This document shows, piece after piece, positions 52,284-60,193 of a stretch of DNA of 64,000 nucleotides. The notes beneath the pieces are model-generated. The model did not search any database. It saw only the letters and a list, made by a program, of their open reading frames with translations, and was not told the origin of the DNA. The DNA is from Mesorhizobium sp. (GTDB lineage Bacteria; Pseudomonadota; Alphaproteobacteria; Rhizobiales; Rhizobiaceae). A program made the position numbers and the translations under genes. Positions within the stretch are counted from its first letter, which is position 1; each line of letters opens with the position of its first letter. The stretch is from NCBI RefSeq assembly GCF_004962245.1, contig NZ_SUHQ01000012.1, positions 62,001 to 126,000 on the forward strand, in the 5' to 3' direction.

Positions 52284-53057
52284 TCACGCCCAGATCGCCA
52301 CAGGGATGCCAAAACGGTCGGCGAGCGGGGGATCCGGAAACGGTCTTGCCTCGCCGCTGGCGATGCGGCCGGCGACCAGCATCATCGCAGCTGCGTCGAG
52401 GAAGTCATCAGCGGCCGCACCGCGCGGCGGCGTCTGGTCGAGAAAGCCCCTGAGATAACCGTGCCGGCCAAGCAGCGCCTTGCGTTCCACCATGCCCGCG
52501 GGGTTGACGGCGCCCTTGATCTTCTTCGGCAAGCGCATCGCCTGATCGCCGTTCAGCCGGCAGAAAGCGACCTCCGGATGCGATTCGAACACGCGGCTGC
52601 GCAACTCGGGCCGGGCGATCAGCACGGCATCGATCTCGCGGATCTTGGCAAAGATGCCGAAGGCCTGGATCGAGACGCCGCGTGGTGGATCGGAGGTCGC
52701 CTTCGCCACTTCGCTTGCCCGGCGATGCGCGGCATACCAGGCCTCGATCGTGGTGAAGTCATCCGTTTGCGCATAAAGTGCTGCACGCGAGGGGATGGCG
52801 AAGACGCTGGATTGCCGCGCGCCGAGCAGTGGCCGCACCAGTGCCTCCGGCCCGCGTCCGCCTTTTTGCGAAAGATCGGGCAGGCCGATCGGCATGTCTA
52901 CGGCCACCGTGGCATGGATCGGCAATGCATCGAGCAGTGCTGCGAAGCTCGGAAAAACACCTGCCGAGGGTGCGGCGCCCGGATCGCGGTAAACGGCGAT
53001 CCAGCCGGCCTTGCAGCCGTCGACACCGACAACCGTGACGCCATCCCTGGACGTCAC
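52284..53057 (-). CDS. DUF429 protein (predicted RNase H-fold nuclease)
   Basis: A 257-aa protein from GTG 53057, whose start codon overlaps the pdxY stop (GTGA). VVGVDGCKAGWIAVY at the N-terminus, TVAVDMPIGLP and HPEVAF are the DUF429 signatures; the acidic residues suggest an RNase H-like fold with metal sites. Function unknown. The longer track ORF continues through pdxY out of frame. Coupled to pyridoxal kinase. Confidence 0.85.
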   Translation of the reverse strand: MTSRDGVTVVGVDGCKAGWIAVYRDPGAAPSAGVFPSFAALLDALPIHATVAVDMPIGLPDLSQKGGRGPEALVRPLLGARQSSVFAIPSRAALYAQTDDFTTIEAWYAAHRRASEVAKATSDPPRGVSIQAFGIFAKIREIDAVLIARPELRSRVFESHPEVAFCRLNGDQAMRLPKKIKGAVNPAGMVERKALLGRHGYLRGFLDQTPPRGAAADDFLDAAAMMLVAGRIASGEARPFPDPPLADRFGIPVAIWA

Positions 53058-53938
53058 GCCCTTCTGTCCCGCCCCGGATGCAGGAGATGGCGAAGCTGCA
53101 CCATCGCCATCGGATGCGACAGGCTCTGTGCATCGGTTTCGAGCTGCAATTCGTCGCCGCCGCGCTTGGCGGTGCGCGCCAGGATCTCGTAGACCGCCGC
53201 CGTGGTCGACTGCAGTGCCTTGATCGCCGGCTGGCCGGACAGGATGCGTGCCAGATAGACGGCCGCCGTCAGATCGCCGAGCCCATTGGGCGGCTTGTCG
53301 ATGAGGCGATGTTCGGCCAGCAGCGCCTGGTTGCCGTTGAGCAGCAGATTGCCGGTGCCGCCGGCCATCATCGCCGGCGCCGAGGTGACCAGCATGGTCG
53401 GTGGCCCGGCTTGAATGGCGGCCGACATCACCGCTTTCAAGTCGGGCAGCGGCGCTCTCGCCATCCATTCCAGTTCGTAGCGGTTGGGCGTGGCAATGTC
53501 GGCGATCGGCATCAGCCGGTCACGCATGGCGACGGCTGTCGCCTCCGGCACATAGAGCCCACCCGAATCGCCCATCACCGGATCGCAGATATAGACGGCG
53601 TCCGGCGTCCTCGCCTTGACCGCGCCGACCAGTGAGGCGACGGCGTCCGCCTGGCCGGCCTCGCCGAGATAGCCCGACAGCACCGCGCCGACCTCGCCCA
53701 GCCACGGCGCGCGCTCGAGATCTGCCATCAGCGCCTTGAATTGATCGAGCGGCGGCACGATGCGCGTCGCCCGACCATGGCCCGGATGCCAGGGCAGGAT
53801 GACGGTCGGCACCGCCCATACCGGAAAGCCCAGCGTCTCCAGCGCAAAGACGGCGGCGCGGTTGCCGACCGAGCCGCGCGCGACATGGCTGGAAATGACG
53901 ATGACCGCGCGCGGCGCGTCGGTTTGTTCGATGCTCAC
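53054..53938 (-). CDS. pdxY: Pyridoxal kinase
   Basis: A 294-aa PfkB/ribokinase-fold kinase. ISSHVARGSVGNRAAVFALE at the N-terminus binds pyridoxal; YICDPVMGD, TPNRYELEWM and the anion-hole region PPNGLGDLTAAVYLARIL (Asp as base; GxGD) are present. It phosphorylates pyridoxal in vitamin B6 salvage. It may be cotranscribed with the DUF429 gene downstream. Confidence 0.93.
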   Translation of the reverse strand: MSIEQTDAPRAVIVISSHVARGSVGNRAAVFALETLGFPVWAVPTVILPWHPGHGRATRIVPPLDQFKALMADLERAPWLGEVGAVLSGYLGEAGQADAVASLVGAVKARTPDAVYICDPVMGDSGGLYVPEATAVAMRDRLMPIADIATPNRYELEWMARAPLPDLKAVMSAAIQAGPPTMLVTSAPAMMAGGTGNLLLNGNQALLAEHRLIDKPPNGLGDLTAAVYLARILSGQPAIKALQSTTAAVYEILARTAKRGGDELQLETDAQSLSHPMAMVQLRHLLHPGRDRRA

Positions 53939-53945
53939 GGGATTC

Positions 53946-54194
53946 CTAACTTTGGATGACGAAAAGCACGAGCCAGATCAGCAGGCCAATGGCGACAATG
54001 AGCCCCAGCGCCCGGCCAATGCGAGTGCCCCAATATTCGATCGGGTCCGACTGGTCGGCATCCGCCGCAGTGACGTGATCGCGCGCGCCCTTCGCGCTCC
54101 GCGCAAGGAACGACGTGCCGCTCGGATCGGTCTCACGTGCCACGCGCTCGATGATGCGGCGCGATTCGCTGTCGTTGTCCTGGCGTCCCGCCAT
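53946..54194 (-). CDS. Tail-anchored small membrane protein (82 aa)
   Basis: An 82-aa protein with a good ribosome site (AAAAGGA, 8 bases). The N-terminal 55 residues are polar and charged, and one TM helix occupies the last 20 (ALGLIVAIGLLIWLVLFVIQ). No family function recognised. It ends 8 bases upstream of the pdxY start, so it heads that transcript. Confidence 0.7.
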   Translation of the reverse strand: MAGRQDNDSESRRIIERVARETDPSGTSFLARSAKGARDHVTAADADQSDPIEYWGTRIGRALGLIVAIGLLIWLVLFVIQS

Positions 54195-54354
54195 GGCGAT
54201 GTCCTTTTCACGGCGACGTTAACCCGTTCGCCCGGCCAATCACAGGGCCTGGCAGTGAATGATAGAGAACCAGTAACGCTCCCGCCGGAGGTCATGTTCT
54301 TGCGTGCGGATTGTGGTAATGCTTCGCCTGCCTGTCATACCGAGGGATCTTACC

Positions 54355-54993
54355 ATGCTTGCCCAGCGCCTTGCCTCTCCTTTCGTCTTCCGCAACCTGC
54401 CGGCCCTGCTGATGATGGCCATACTGTTGCCGCTGCTTGCCGGCTGCGGCTACAACACCATCCCGACGGCGGAAGAAAACGCCAAGGCCGCATGGAGCCA
54501 GGTACTAAACCAGTACCAGCGCCGGGCCGATCTCATCCCCAATCTGGTCGAGACGGTCAAGGGCTATGCCGCGCACGAGAAGGATACGCTCGATGCCGTG
54601 GTCGAGGCGCGCGCCAAGGCGACGCAGGTGACGGTGACGCCGGAAACGCTGAGCGATCCGGAAGCCTTCAAGAAATTCCAGGACAGCCAAGCCGGCCTGA
54701 CCAGCGCGCTGTCGCGGCTGCTGGCCGTGGTGGAGAATTACCCCGACCTCAAGGCCAACCAGAATTTTCTGGCGCTGCAGGCGCAGCTCGAAGGCACCGA
54801 AAACCGCATCGCGGTCGCCCGCCGCGACTACATCGAGGCGGTGAGGGAGTACAATTTGACGCTGAGGACCTTCCCGTCGGTGATTTGGGCGACCTTGTGG
54901 TTCCGCAGCAATCAGCCGTTCGCGAACTTCACCATCGAGGAAGACAAGATGCAGACGCCGAAGGTCGATTTCGGCGCCAAGCAGGGCGGGTGA
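54355..54993 (+). CDS. LemA-family lipoprotein
   Basis: A 212-aa protein from ATG 54355 (GAGGGA upstream; the track start is earlier). The lipobox is LLAGC. The LemA core is AAWSQVLNQYQRRADLIPNLVETVKGYA, and LEGTENRIAVARRDYIEAVREYN the later helix. LemA proteins commonly precede TPM-domain (YgcG-like) genes, as here; the function is unclear, probably membrane-protein quality control or envelope maintenance. Confidence 0.9.
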   Translation: MLAQRLASPFVFRNLPALLMMAILLPLLAGCGYNTIPTAEENAKAAWSQVLNQYQRRADLIPNLVETVKGYAAHEKDTLDAVVEARAKATQVTVTPETLSDPEAFKKFQDSQAGLTSALSRLLAVVENYPDLKANQNFLALQAQLEGTENRIAVARRDYIEAVREYNLTLRTFPSVIWATLWFRSNQPFANFTIEEDKMQTPKVDFGAKQGG

Positions 54994-55038
54994 CCGGCGC
55001 TTAGTGAGCGCAGTCTCTATTTGACCTTGTACTCCGTC

Positions 55039-55197
55039 CCACCCCCCTCTGTCCCGCCGGACATCTCCCCCGCAAGGGGGGAGATCGGCCGTCATCTGCG
55101 CTTTCGCCAATCTCCCGCGTCTGAAGGCGCGAGCCGGCAAGGAAGCTGCCAATCTCCCCCCTTGCGGGGGAGATGTCCGGCAGGACAGAGGGGGGTG
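55039..55197. repeat. Long-armed palindromic element abutting the first TPM gene
   Basis: Arms 55039-55085 and 55151-55197 are near-perfect inverted copies of about 47 bp (CACCCCCCTCTGTC, CCGGACATCTCCCCC and their complements, with few mismatches). The 65-base centre is unrelated. The right arm ends exactly at the GTG used as start of the TPM gene and supplies its purine-rich ribosome site (GACAGAGGGG). Confidence 0.85.
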
Positions 55198-56010
55198 CGA
55201 AGGAACGCCAGCCTGATAATCTTGGGCTTCGTTCTAAGCCTTCTTTTCCTCCCCCTCACCGCCCTCACCGCCCTTGCCGCCGAATTGCCTGTTCTGACCG
55301 GGCGGGTCGTCGACAATGCGGGCATCATCGATGCCGCGACCAAGACGGCGCTGACCCAGAAGCTCGCCGACTTCGAGGCCAAGAGCTCTGACCAGATCGT
55401 CGTCGCAACGATTCCCAGCCTCGACGGCGAGGAGATCGAACCCTTTGCAAACCGGCTGTTCCGCGCCTGGAAGCTCGGCCAGGCCGGCGAGGACAATGGC
55501 GTGCTTTTGCTGGTCGCCAAGAACGACCGCAAGATGCGCATCGAGGTCGGTTATGGGCTGGAAGGCACTCTGACCGACCTGCACACCAAGCTGATCATCG
55601 AAAACGACATGGTGCCGGCCTTCCGCGCCGGCGATTTCTCCGGCGGCATAGCCAAGGCCGTCGACGACATGGTCATGGTGCTGGAAGGCAATCCGGAGGA
55701 GCTGGAAGCGCGCGGCGAACGCAACCAGCAGCCGCCATTCAACGCCGACGACCTGTTCTTTGCGATCTTCATAAGCATCTGGGCCATCATCTTCTTCGGC
55801 AGCATCGCCGTCTCTATCCTGCCGCCGATCTTCGGCAAGAGGATCGGTCCTGGCCGCTATCGCTGGCTGGGCATGACCTTCGAGCCGAGCCGGCGCTCGT
55901 CCGGTGGCGGAGGCTGGTCTTCGGGCGGGGGAGGCTGGTCCTCAGGCGGTGGCGGCTTTTCCGGCGGCGGTGGCTCGTCCGGCGGCGGCGGCTCATCAGG
56001 AAGCTGGTGA
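55195..56010 (+). CDS. TPM-domain membrane protein (YgcG-like), copy 1
   Basis: About 271 aa from GTG 55195; upstream codons in the track come from the palindromic element. A signal peptide ends ALTALAA, then the TPM domain (about 30-165) with VDNAGIIDAATK, SSDQIVVATIPSLDG, NGVLLLVAKNDRKMRIEVGYGLEG in short form. A TM helix lies at about 185-210, and a Gly/Ser/Trp-rich tail of GGGGWSS-type repeats ends in SGSW. TPM proteins partner with LemA. Most of the TPM domain is nearly identical at DNA level to copy 2. Confidence 0.88.
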   Translation: MRRNASLIILGFVLSLLFLPLTALTALAAELPVLTGRVVDNAGIIDAATKTALTQKLADFEAKSSDQIVVATIPSLDGEEIEPFANRLFRAWKLGQAGEDNGVLLLVAKNDRKMRIEVGYGLEGTLTDLHTKLIIENDMVPAFRAGDFSGGIAKAVDDMVMVLEGNPEELEARGERNQQPPFNADDLFFAIFISIWAIIFFGSIAVSILPPIFGKRIGPGRYRWLGMTFEPSRRSSGGGGWSSGGGGWSSGGGGFSGGGGSSGGGGSSGSW

Positions 56011-56014
56011 CGAG

Positions 56015-56890
56015 ATGACAAGATACGCCATCCGCCCACCGATGTCCGACCGCTTCACCACCGTCGGTGCTGCCTTGGTGGCCATGGCGGTGCTGTTGCT
56101 GGTCGGCTTCACCGCTCTCGCCGCCGAACTGCCTGCGCTAACCGGGCGGCTCGTCGACAATGCCGGCATCATCGATGCCGCGACCAAGGCGGCGCTGACC
56201 CAGAAGCTCGCCGACTTCGAGGCCAAGAGCTCTGACCAGATCGTCGTCGCAACGATTCCCAGCCTCGACGGCGAGGAGATCGAACCCTTTGCAAACCGGC
56301 TGTTCCGCGCCTGGAAGCTCGGCCAGGCCGGCGAGGACAATGGCGTGCTTTTGCTGGTCGCCAAGAACGACCGCAAGATGCGGATCGAGGTCGGTTACGG
56401 GCTGGAAGGCACGCTGACCGACCTGCACACCAAGCTGATCATCGAAAACGACATGGTGCCGGCCTTCCGCGCCGGCGATTTCTCCGGCGGCATAGCCAAG
56501 GCCGTCGACGACATGGTCATGGTGCTGGAAGGCAATCCGGAGGAACTGGAAGCGCGCGGCGAACGCAATCCGGCCGACAGCTTTTCCGTTGATCCCATCG
56601 TCGTGCTGTTCATCATCGTGTGGGCGACGCTGTTTTTGGGCGGCCTGGCGATGGCGTTCCTGCCGCCGATCTTCGGCACAAAGCTGTCGCCGGGCGTGTA
56701 TAAATGGCTGGGCATGACATTCCGTTATGGCCAAAGGCGTTCCTCGTCCTCGGGCGGCGCCTGGACGACCGGTACTGGCAGCGGCTGGTCATCGGGCCGT
56801 TCCGGCGGCTGGTCGTCAGGCGGTGGTGGCGGCGGGTTTTCGGGCGGCGGCGGCTCGTCCGGTGGCGGCGGTTCTTCAGGAAGCTGGTGA
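56015..56890 (+). CDS. TPM-domain membrane protein (YgcG-like), copy 2
   Basis: A 291-aa tandem paralogue of the previous gene, from ATG 56015 (4 bases after its stop). Signal or anchor at about residues 15-36, TPM domain, TM at about 195-220, and a longer Gly/Ser tail. The TPM part is identical in protein sequence to copy 1 over about 125 residues, while the signal peptide, TM helix and tail differ clearly. This pattern argues for gene conversion or a partial recent duplication. Confidence 0.88.
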   Translation: MTRYAIRPPMSDRFTTVGAALVAMAVLLLVGFTALAAELPALTGRLVDNAGIIDAATKAALTQKLADFEAKSSDQIVVATIPSLDGEEIEPFANRLFRAWKLGQAGEDNGVLLLVAKNDRKMRIEVGYGLEGTLTDLHTKLIIENDMVPAFRAGDFSGGIAKAVDDMVMVLEGNPEELEARGERNPADSFSVDPIVVLFIIVWATLFLGGLAMAFLPPIFGTKLSPGVYKWLGMTFRYGQRRSSSSGGAWTTGTGSGWSSGRSGGWSSGGGGGGFSGGGGSSGGGGSSGSW

Positions 56891-56898
56891 GGCACGAC

Positions 56899-57537
56899 AT
56901 GGCAACACGACCGATCAGCCCCGAGGATCATCACCGCATCGCCGAAGCGATCCGCGCCGCCGAATCAAAGACCGATGGCGAAATCTACTGCGTGGTGGCG
57001 CTTGCCAGCGCCGGCTATTTCTTCCCGGCCGCCTTCATGGCGACGCTGGCCATGCTCTTCGTCAGCCTTGCAGTCGCCTATGGGCTGGAAGCCTGGTGGC
57101 TGTCGATCCGCGTGCCGCATTTCGTCATTGCCCAGCTTTTGGCGCTGGTCAGCATGCTTGTCCTGTTGTGGACAATGCCCGGCTTGCGCATCCACCTCGT
57201 GCCGAGGCGGCTGCGCTACCAGGCCGCGCACGCCAATGCGAGAAAGCAGTTCCTCGCCCGCAACGTCCATCGCACCACGGCACGCACCGGCGTGCTGGTC
57301 TTCGTCTCGATTGCCGAGCGCTACGCCGAGGTGGTCGCCGACAGCGGCATCGATGCCCAAGTCGGCCAGGATGTCTGGGACGGCGTCGTCAGCGACCTGA
57401 CCGCCCATGCCGGTGACGATCGTCTCGCCGACGGCTTCGTCAAGGCGATCGAAGCGACGGGCGCGGTGCTGGCCGAACATTTCCCGGTCTCGTCCGGCGA
57501 CAGCAACGAACTCGACGATCATCTGGTCGAGATTTGA
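56899..57537 (+). CDS. TPM-like membrane protein (third gene of the LemA operon)
   Basis: A 212-aa protein from ATG 56899, 8 bases after copy 2. The N-terminal part IAEAIRAAESKTDGEIYCVVA begins a TPM-like fold that is interrupted by two to three TM helices (about 42-105) and resumes with RTGVLVFVSIAERYAEVVADSGI and GVVSDLTAHAGDDRLADGFVKAI. This split form is the usual third member of lemA-TPM operons. Confidence 0.85.
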   Translation: MATRPISPEDHHRIAEAIRAAESKTDGEIYCVVALASAGYFFPAAFMATLAMLFVSLAVAYGLEAWWLSIRVPHFVIAQLLALVSMLVLLWTMPGLRIHLVPRRLRYQAAHANARKQFLARNVHRTTARTGVLVFVSIAERYAEVVADSGIDAQVGQDVWDGVVSDLTAHAGDDRLADGFVKAIEATGAVLAEHFPVSSGDSNELDDHLVEI

Positions 57538-57657
57538 GTCGATTCCAAACGTGTCCTGACAGCATCTCTGCGGACCAGTCGATCGCCTGTGCGAAAGCAT
57601 CGCACCGGCTGACCGGACTCTTGCATTCGGGCGATGCCGGTTTATGGTTAGCCAATT

Positions 57658-58164
57658 ATGAACACGCTGAGCATCGATATCAGGAAGGCCGAGCCGCGCG
57701 ACGCGGATGCCATCGCCGACGTGCATCAGCAGGCCTGGCGCGGCGCCTATGCCGGCATCATTCCGCATCGCACGCTGACGTCGATGATCAATCGCCGCGG
57801 CGCCGCCTGGTGGGCGAACGCCATCCGTCGCGCCGCCACCGTGCTGGTCGTCGAGATCGGCGGCAAGATCGCCGGTTACGCCACGATCGGCAAGAACCGT
57901 GCCCGTGAACTCAGGCAGCAGGGCGAGATCTACGAACTTTACCTGCGCCCGGAATATCAGGGCATCGGCCTCGGCAGCCGGCTATTCTCGGCCGCACGGG
58001 CGAGGCTGGCCGACCACGGCCTGAAAGGCATGGTGGTGTGGGCGCTGGAGGACAACCAGAACGCGCTCGCCTTCTATGCCGGCGCCGGCGGCCGCGACGT
58101 CGCCGAGGGCGTCGAGATCTTCGAGCAGAAGGCGCTGAAGAAGGTCGCCTTCGTCTGGGAATAA
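57658..58164 (+). CDS. GNAT-family N-acetyltransferase
   Basis: A 168-aa acetyltransferase of the RimI/ArgA-like fold. IRKAEPRDADAIADVHQQAWRGAYAGIIP opens it, ELYLRPEYQGIGLGSRLFSAAR holds the acetyl-CoA pyrophosphate loop (QGIGLG), and VWALEDNQNALAFYAGAG the late strand. Substrate unknown. Stands alone, 120 bp after the LemA/TPM operon. Confidence 0.9.
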   Translation: MNTLSIDIRKAEPRDADAIADVHQQAWRGAYAGIIPHRTLTSMINRRGAAWWANAIRRAATVLVVEIGGKIAGYATIGKNRARELRQQGEIYELYLRPEYQGIGLGSRLFSAARARLADHGLKGMVVWALEDNQNALAFYAGAGGRDVAEGVEIFEQKALKKVAFVWE

Positions 58165-58274
58165 TGGCCCGGCATTCCTCTCCATAGGCTCTCAGTCTGC
58201 CTCAGCACCATTCGCCGCATTGCACCATGCGCCGCCGCCCGCTATCGGTCTCCAATCGAAAGAGGGATAAAGCC

Positions 58275-58808
58275 ATGCGTATCCAAGCCATAGCCACCGG
58301 AAAGAACCCGCCGGAGGACGTCAACGTCATCATCGAGGTGCCGATCGGCGGCGAGCCGATCAAGTACGAGATGGACAAGGAGGCCGGCACGCTGTTCGTC
58401 GACCGCTTTCTGCACACCTCGATGCGCTATCCCGGCAATTACGGTTTCGTGCCGCACACGCTGTCAGGTGACGGCGACCCGATCGACGTTCTGGTCTGCA
58501 ACACGCGCGCGCTGGTGCCGGGCTGCGTGATCAATGTACGGCCGATTGGTGTGCTGATCATGGAAGACAATGCCGGCCTGGATGAGAAGATCATCGCGGT
58601 GCCTTCGCCCAAGCTGACGCTACGCTACGAGAACGTCACCGAATACACGCACCTGCCGGATATCACACGCGACCAGGTGCAGCATTTCTTCCAGCACTAC
58701 AAGGATCTCGAACCCGGAAAATGGGTCAAGATCGAGGGCTGGCACGATGCCGCCTACGCCAAGAAGATGATCGTCGAGGCGATCGAGCGGGCCAAGGCGA
58801 GCAAGTAG
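58275..58808 (+). CDS. ppa: Inorganic pyrophosphatase (family I)
   Basis: A 177-aa enzyme from ATG 58275 (AGAGGGA upstream). Active-site regions: [28 protein letters not shown], and the metal-binding D-G-D-P-I-D-V-L motif. It hydrolyses pyrophosphate to drive biosynthesis. Full length for the soluble bacterial family. Confidence 0.96.
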   Translation: MRIQAIATGKNPPEDVNVIIEVPIGGEPIKYEMDKEAGTLFVDRFLHTSMRYPGNYGFVPHTLSGDGDPIDVLVCNTRALVPGCVINVRPIGVLIMEDNAGLDEKIIAVPSPKLTLRYENVTEYTHLPDITRDQVQHFFQHYKDLEPGKWVKIEGWHDAAYAKKMIVEAIERAKASK

Positions 58809-58867
58809 CCCAACTGCCAAAGCGCCAGACGTCGGCGGGACAGCACCCGCGGGGGAGACCGTTGCCG

Positions 58868-59458
58868 CTAATTGTCGACGCGGCCGAAGTCCGGCGCCTT
58901 GCCGATGACGACGCGCATGTCCTTGCCGCAGGCAAAGGTCCGCGCCTTCTCGTCGGCGAGCTTGCGTGCCCGGTCGTTGGCACTGGGGTCGCCTGTGGCC
59001 AGCACCAGGCCGACGGTGCAGCCCTCATGGGTTTCCGGCTGGGCGACCTTGGCGACGATCAGCACTTCGGTCGGTTTATTCTCGTCTTCGGGATTGCTAA
59101 TCGAGCGACGGTGGATGACCGCGAAAGGAACGGCGCGATCACCGTTCGTCTCGATGCGCCACTCGATCCTGGGGCCGGCCGAATTGAAGCCGATAAAGCT
59201 TTCCCAGACTGCGGTCATGTCGCTGGACGGAAATCCGTAGAACAGCGATTCCCGGGCATCGTCGTAAGCGATCAGCACCGGGTAGCCGCGGTAGCCCGAG
59301 CAGGCGAGACTGGCCCAGTCGCCGTCGCCTTCCTCTGCCTGCGCGTAGGTCACGCAGTCCTTCTTCCAGTCGAGATCGGTGTAGGCGCTGGAAACGTCGC
59401 CGGCCTGGGCAGCCTGGCTGAGGCCGGCGAGGGCTAGCGGGATCAAAAGGGTACGCAT
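58868..59458 (-). CDS. Secreted protein of unknown function (196 aa)
   Basis: A 196-aa protein with a clear signal peptide (LLIPLALAGLSQAAQAGD). The mature part is acidic with Cys at DCVTY, LACSG, EGCTV and FACGK, likely two disulfides. Aromatic-rich stretches such as AVWESFIGFNS suggest a compact beta fold. No family recognised. It lies between ppa (convergent) and the TetR gene. Confidence 0.75.
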   Translation of the reverse strand: MRTLLIPLALAGLSQAAQAGDVSSAYTDLDWKKDCVTYAQAEEGDGDWASLACSGYRGYPVLIAYDDARESLFYGFPSSDMTAVWESFIGFNSAGPRIEWRIETNGDRAVPFAVIHRRSISNPEDENKPTEVLIVAKVAQPETHEGCTVGLVLATGDPSANDRARKLADEKARTFACGKDMRVVIGKAPDFGRVDN

Positions 59459-59501
59459 GCGGGCATCTCCGTTTTCGGGCTGCCCAGCGTATCGTCTAAC
59501 G

Positions 59502-60119
59502 CTATTTCTTCAAGCTCGCCCCGATCAGCAGATCGGCATTCCTGGCCACCGATTGCGCGGGCCCGCCGAGCCCGAACAACTGGCCGCTGATATAGGCGCC
59601 CTCGATCAGGAGCAGCAGCCCGTCGCCCAGCGTGTCGGCGTCGGCGGCGCCCATCGCGGCCGCCATGGCGCGCAGGCGGCGGCGCAATTCCTGTTTGTTG
59701 GCCTCGCTCACGATGCGTGCCGGGTGGCTCCGCTCGGGATATTCGACGGCCGCATTGGTCATGCCGCAGCCACGATAATCGGCTTTTTGCGTGCGCTTGC
59801 CGACGCGGGTCAGGAAAGCGGCGATCTGCGCGCGCGGATCGCCGGGATGGGCAGCCACCGCCTCATCGAAGCGGTCCCAGAACTCGAGGTCGTATTGCCG
59901 GAGATAGGAGGCGGCCAGCTCGTCCTTGGACGGAAAGCTGCGGTAGAGGCTGGGCTTGGTGACGCCGGCACGCTTGACGATTTCGTCGACGCCGATAGCC
60001 CTGATGCCTTGCCGGTAGAACAGGTCACGCGCCACGCTCAGAATCTTCTGAGCGGCCCGGGGTGGTGGCGCCACATCATCCGCGTTGATCGTCGGTTCAA
60101 TGCTTTTCATTCTCGACAT
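59502..60119 (-). CDS. TetR-family repressor
   Basis: A 205-aa regulator. The N-terminal helix-turn-helix is ILSVARDLFYRQGIRAIGVDEIVKRAGVTKPSLYRSFPSKDEL (family pattern, quoted in part), followed by an all-helical ligand domain. An internal ATG at 60110 is an alternative start. It is divergent from an MFS transporter with 74 bp between, filled by two matching palindromic sites; it almost certainly represses both. Confidence 0.9.
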   Translation of the reverse strand: MSRMKSIEPTINADDVAPPPRAAQKILSVARDLFYRQGIRAIGVDEIVKRAGVTKPSLYRSFPSKDELAASYLRQYDLEFWDRFDEAVAAHPGDPRAQIAAFLTRVGKRTQKADYRGCGMTNAAVEYPERSHPARIVSEANKQELRRRLRAMAAAMGAADADTLGDGLLLLIEGAYISGQLFGLGGPAQSVARNADLLIGASLKK

Positions 60120-60131
60120 GGCGTTGTCCGG

Positions 60132-60193
60132 TTGACAATGTTACCGATCGGTACGTATACATTTGACCCATCAGCAACGTACCGGTCAGTAAC
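60132..60193 (+). promoter_or_regulatory. TetR operators and MFS promoter
   Basis: GTTACCGATCGGTACGT (60140-60156) and ACGTACCGGTCAGTAAC (60177-60193) are inverted copies matching at 15 of 17 positions, each itself a palindrome around CGATCG or CGGTCA. TTGACA (60132) and TATACA (60156), 18 bases apart, form a promoter for the MFS gene with the first site between them; the second site ends at the base before its ATG. Confidence 0.8.

Noticed and set aside
55890-56010. Repetitive GGCGGC-type DNA considered as a tandem repeat or CRISPR-like array
   Set aside because: It encodes the Gly/Ser-rich tail of the TPM protein; the periodicity is codon-level low complexity, not spaced repeats.
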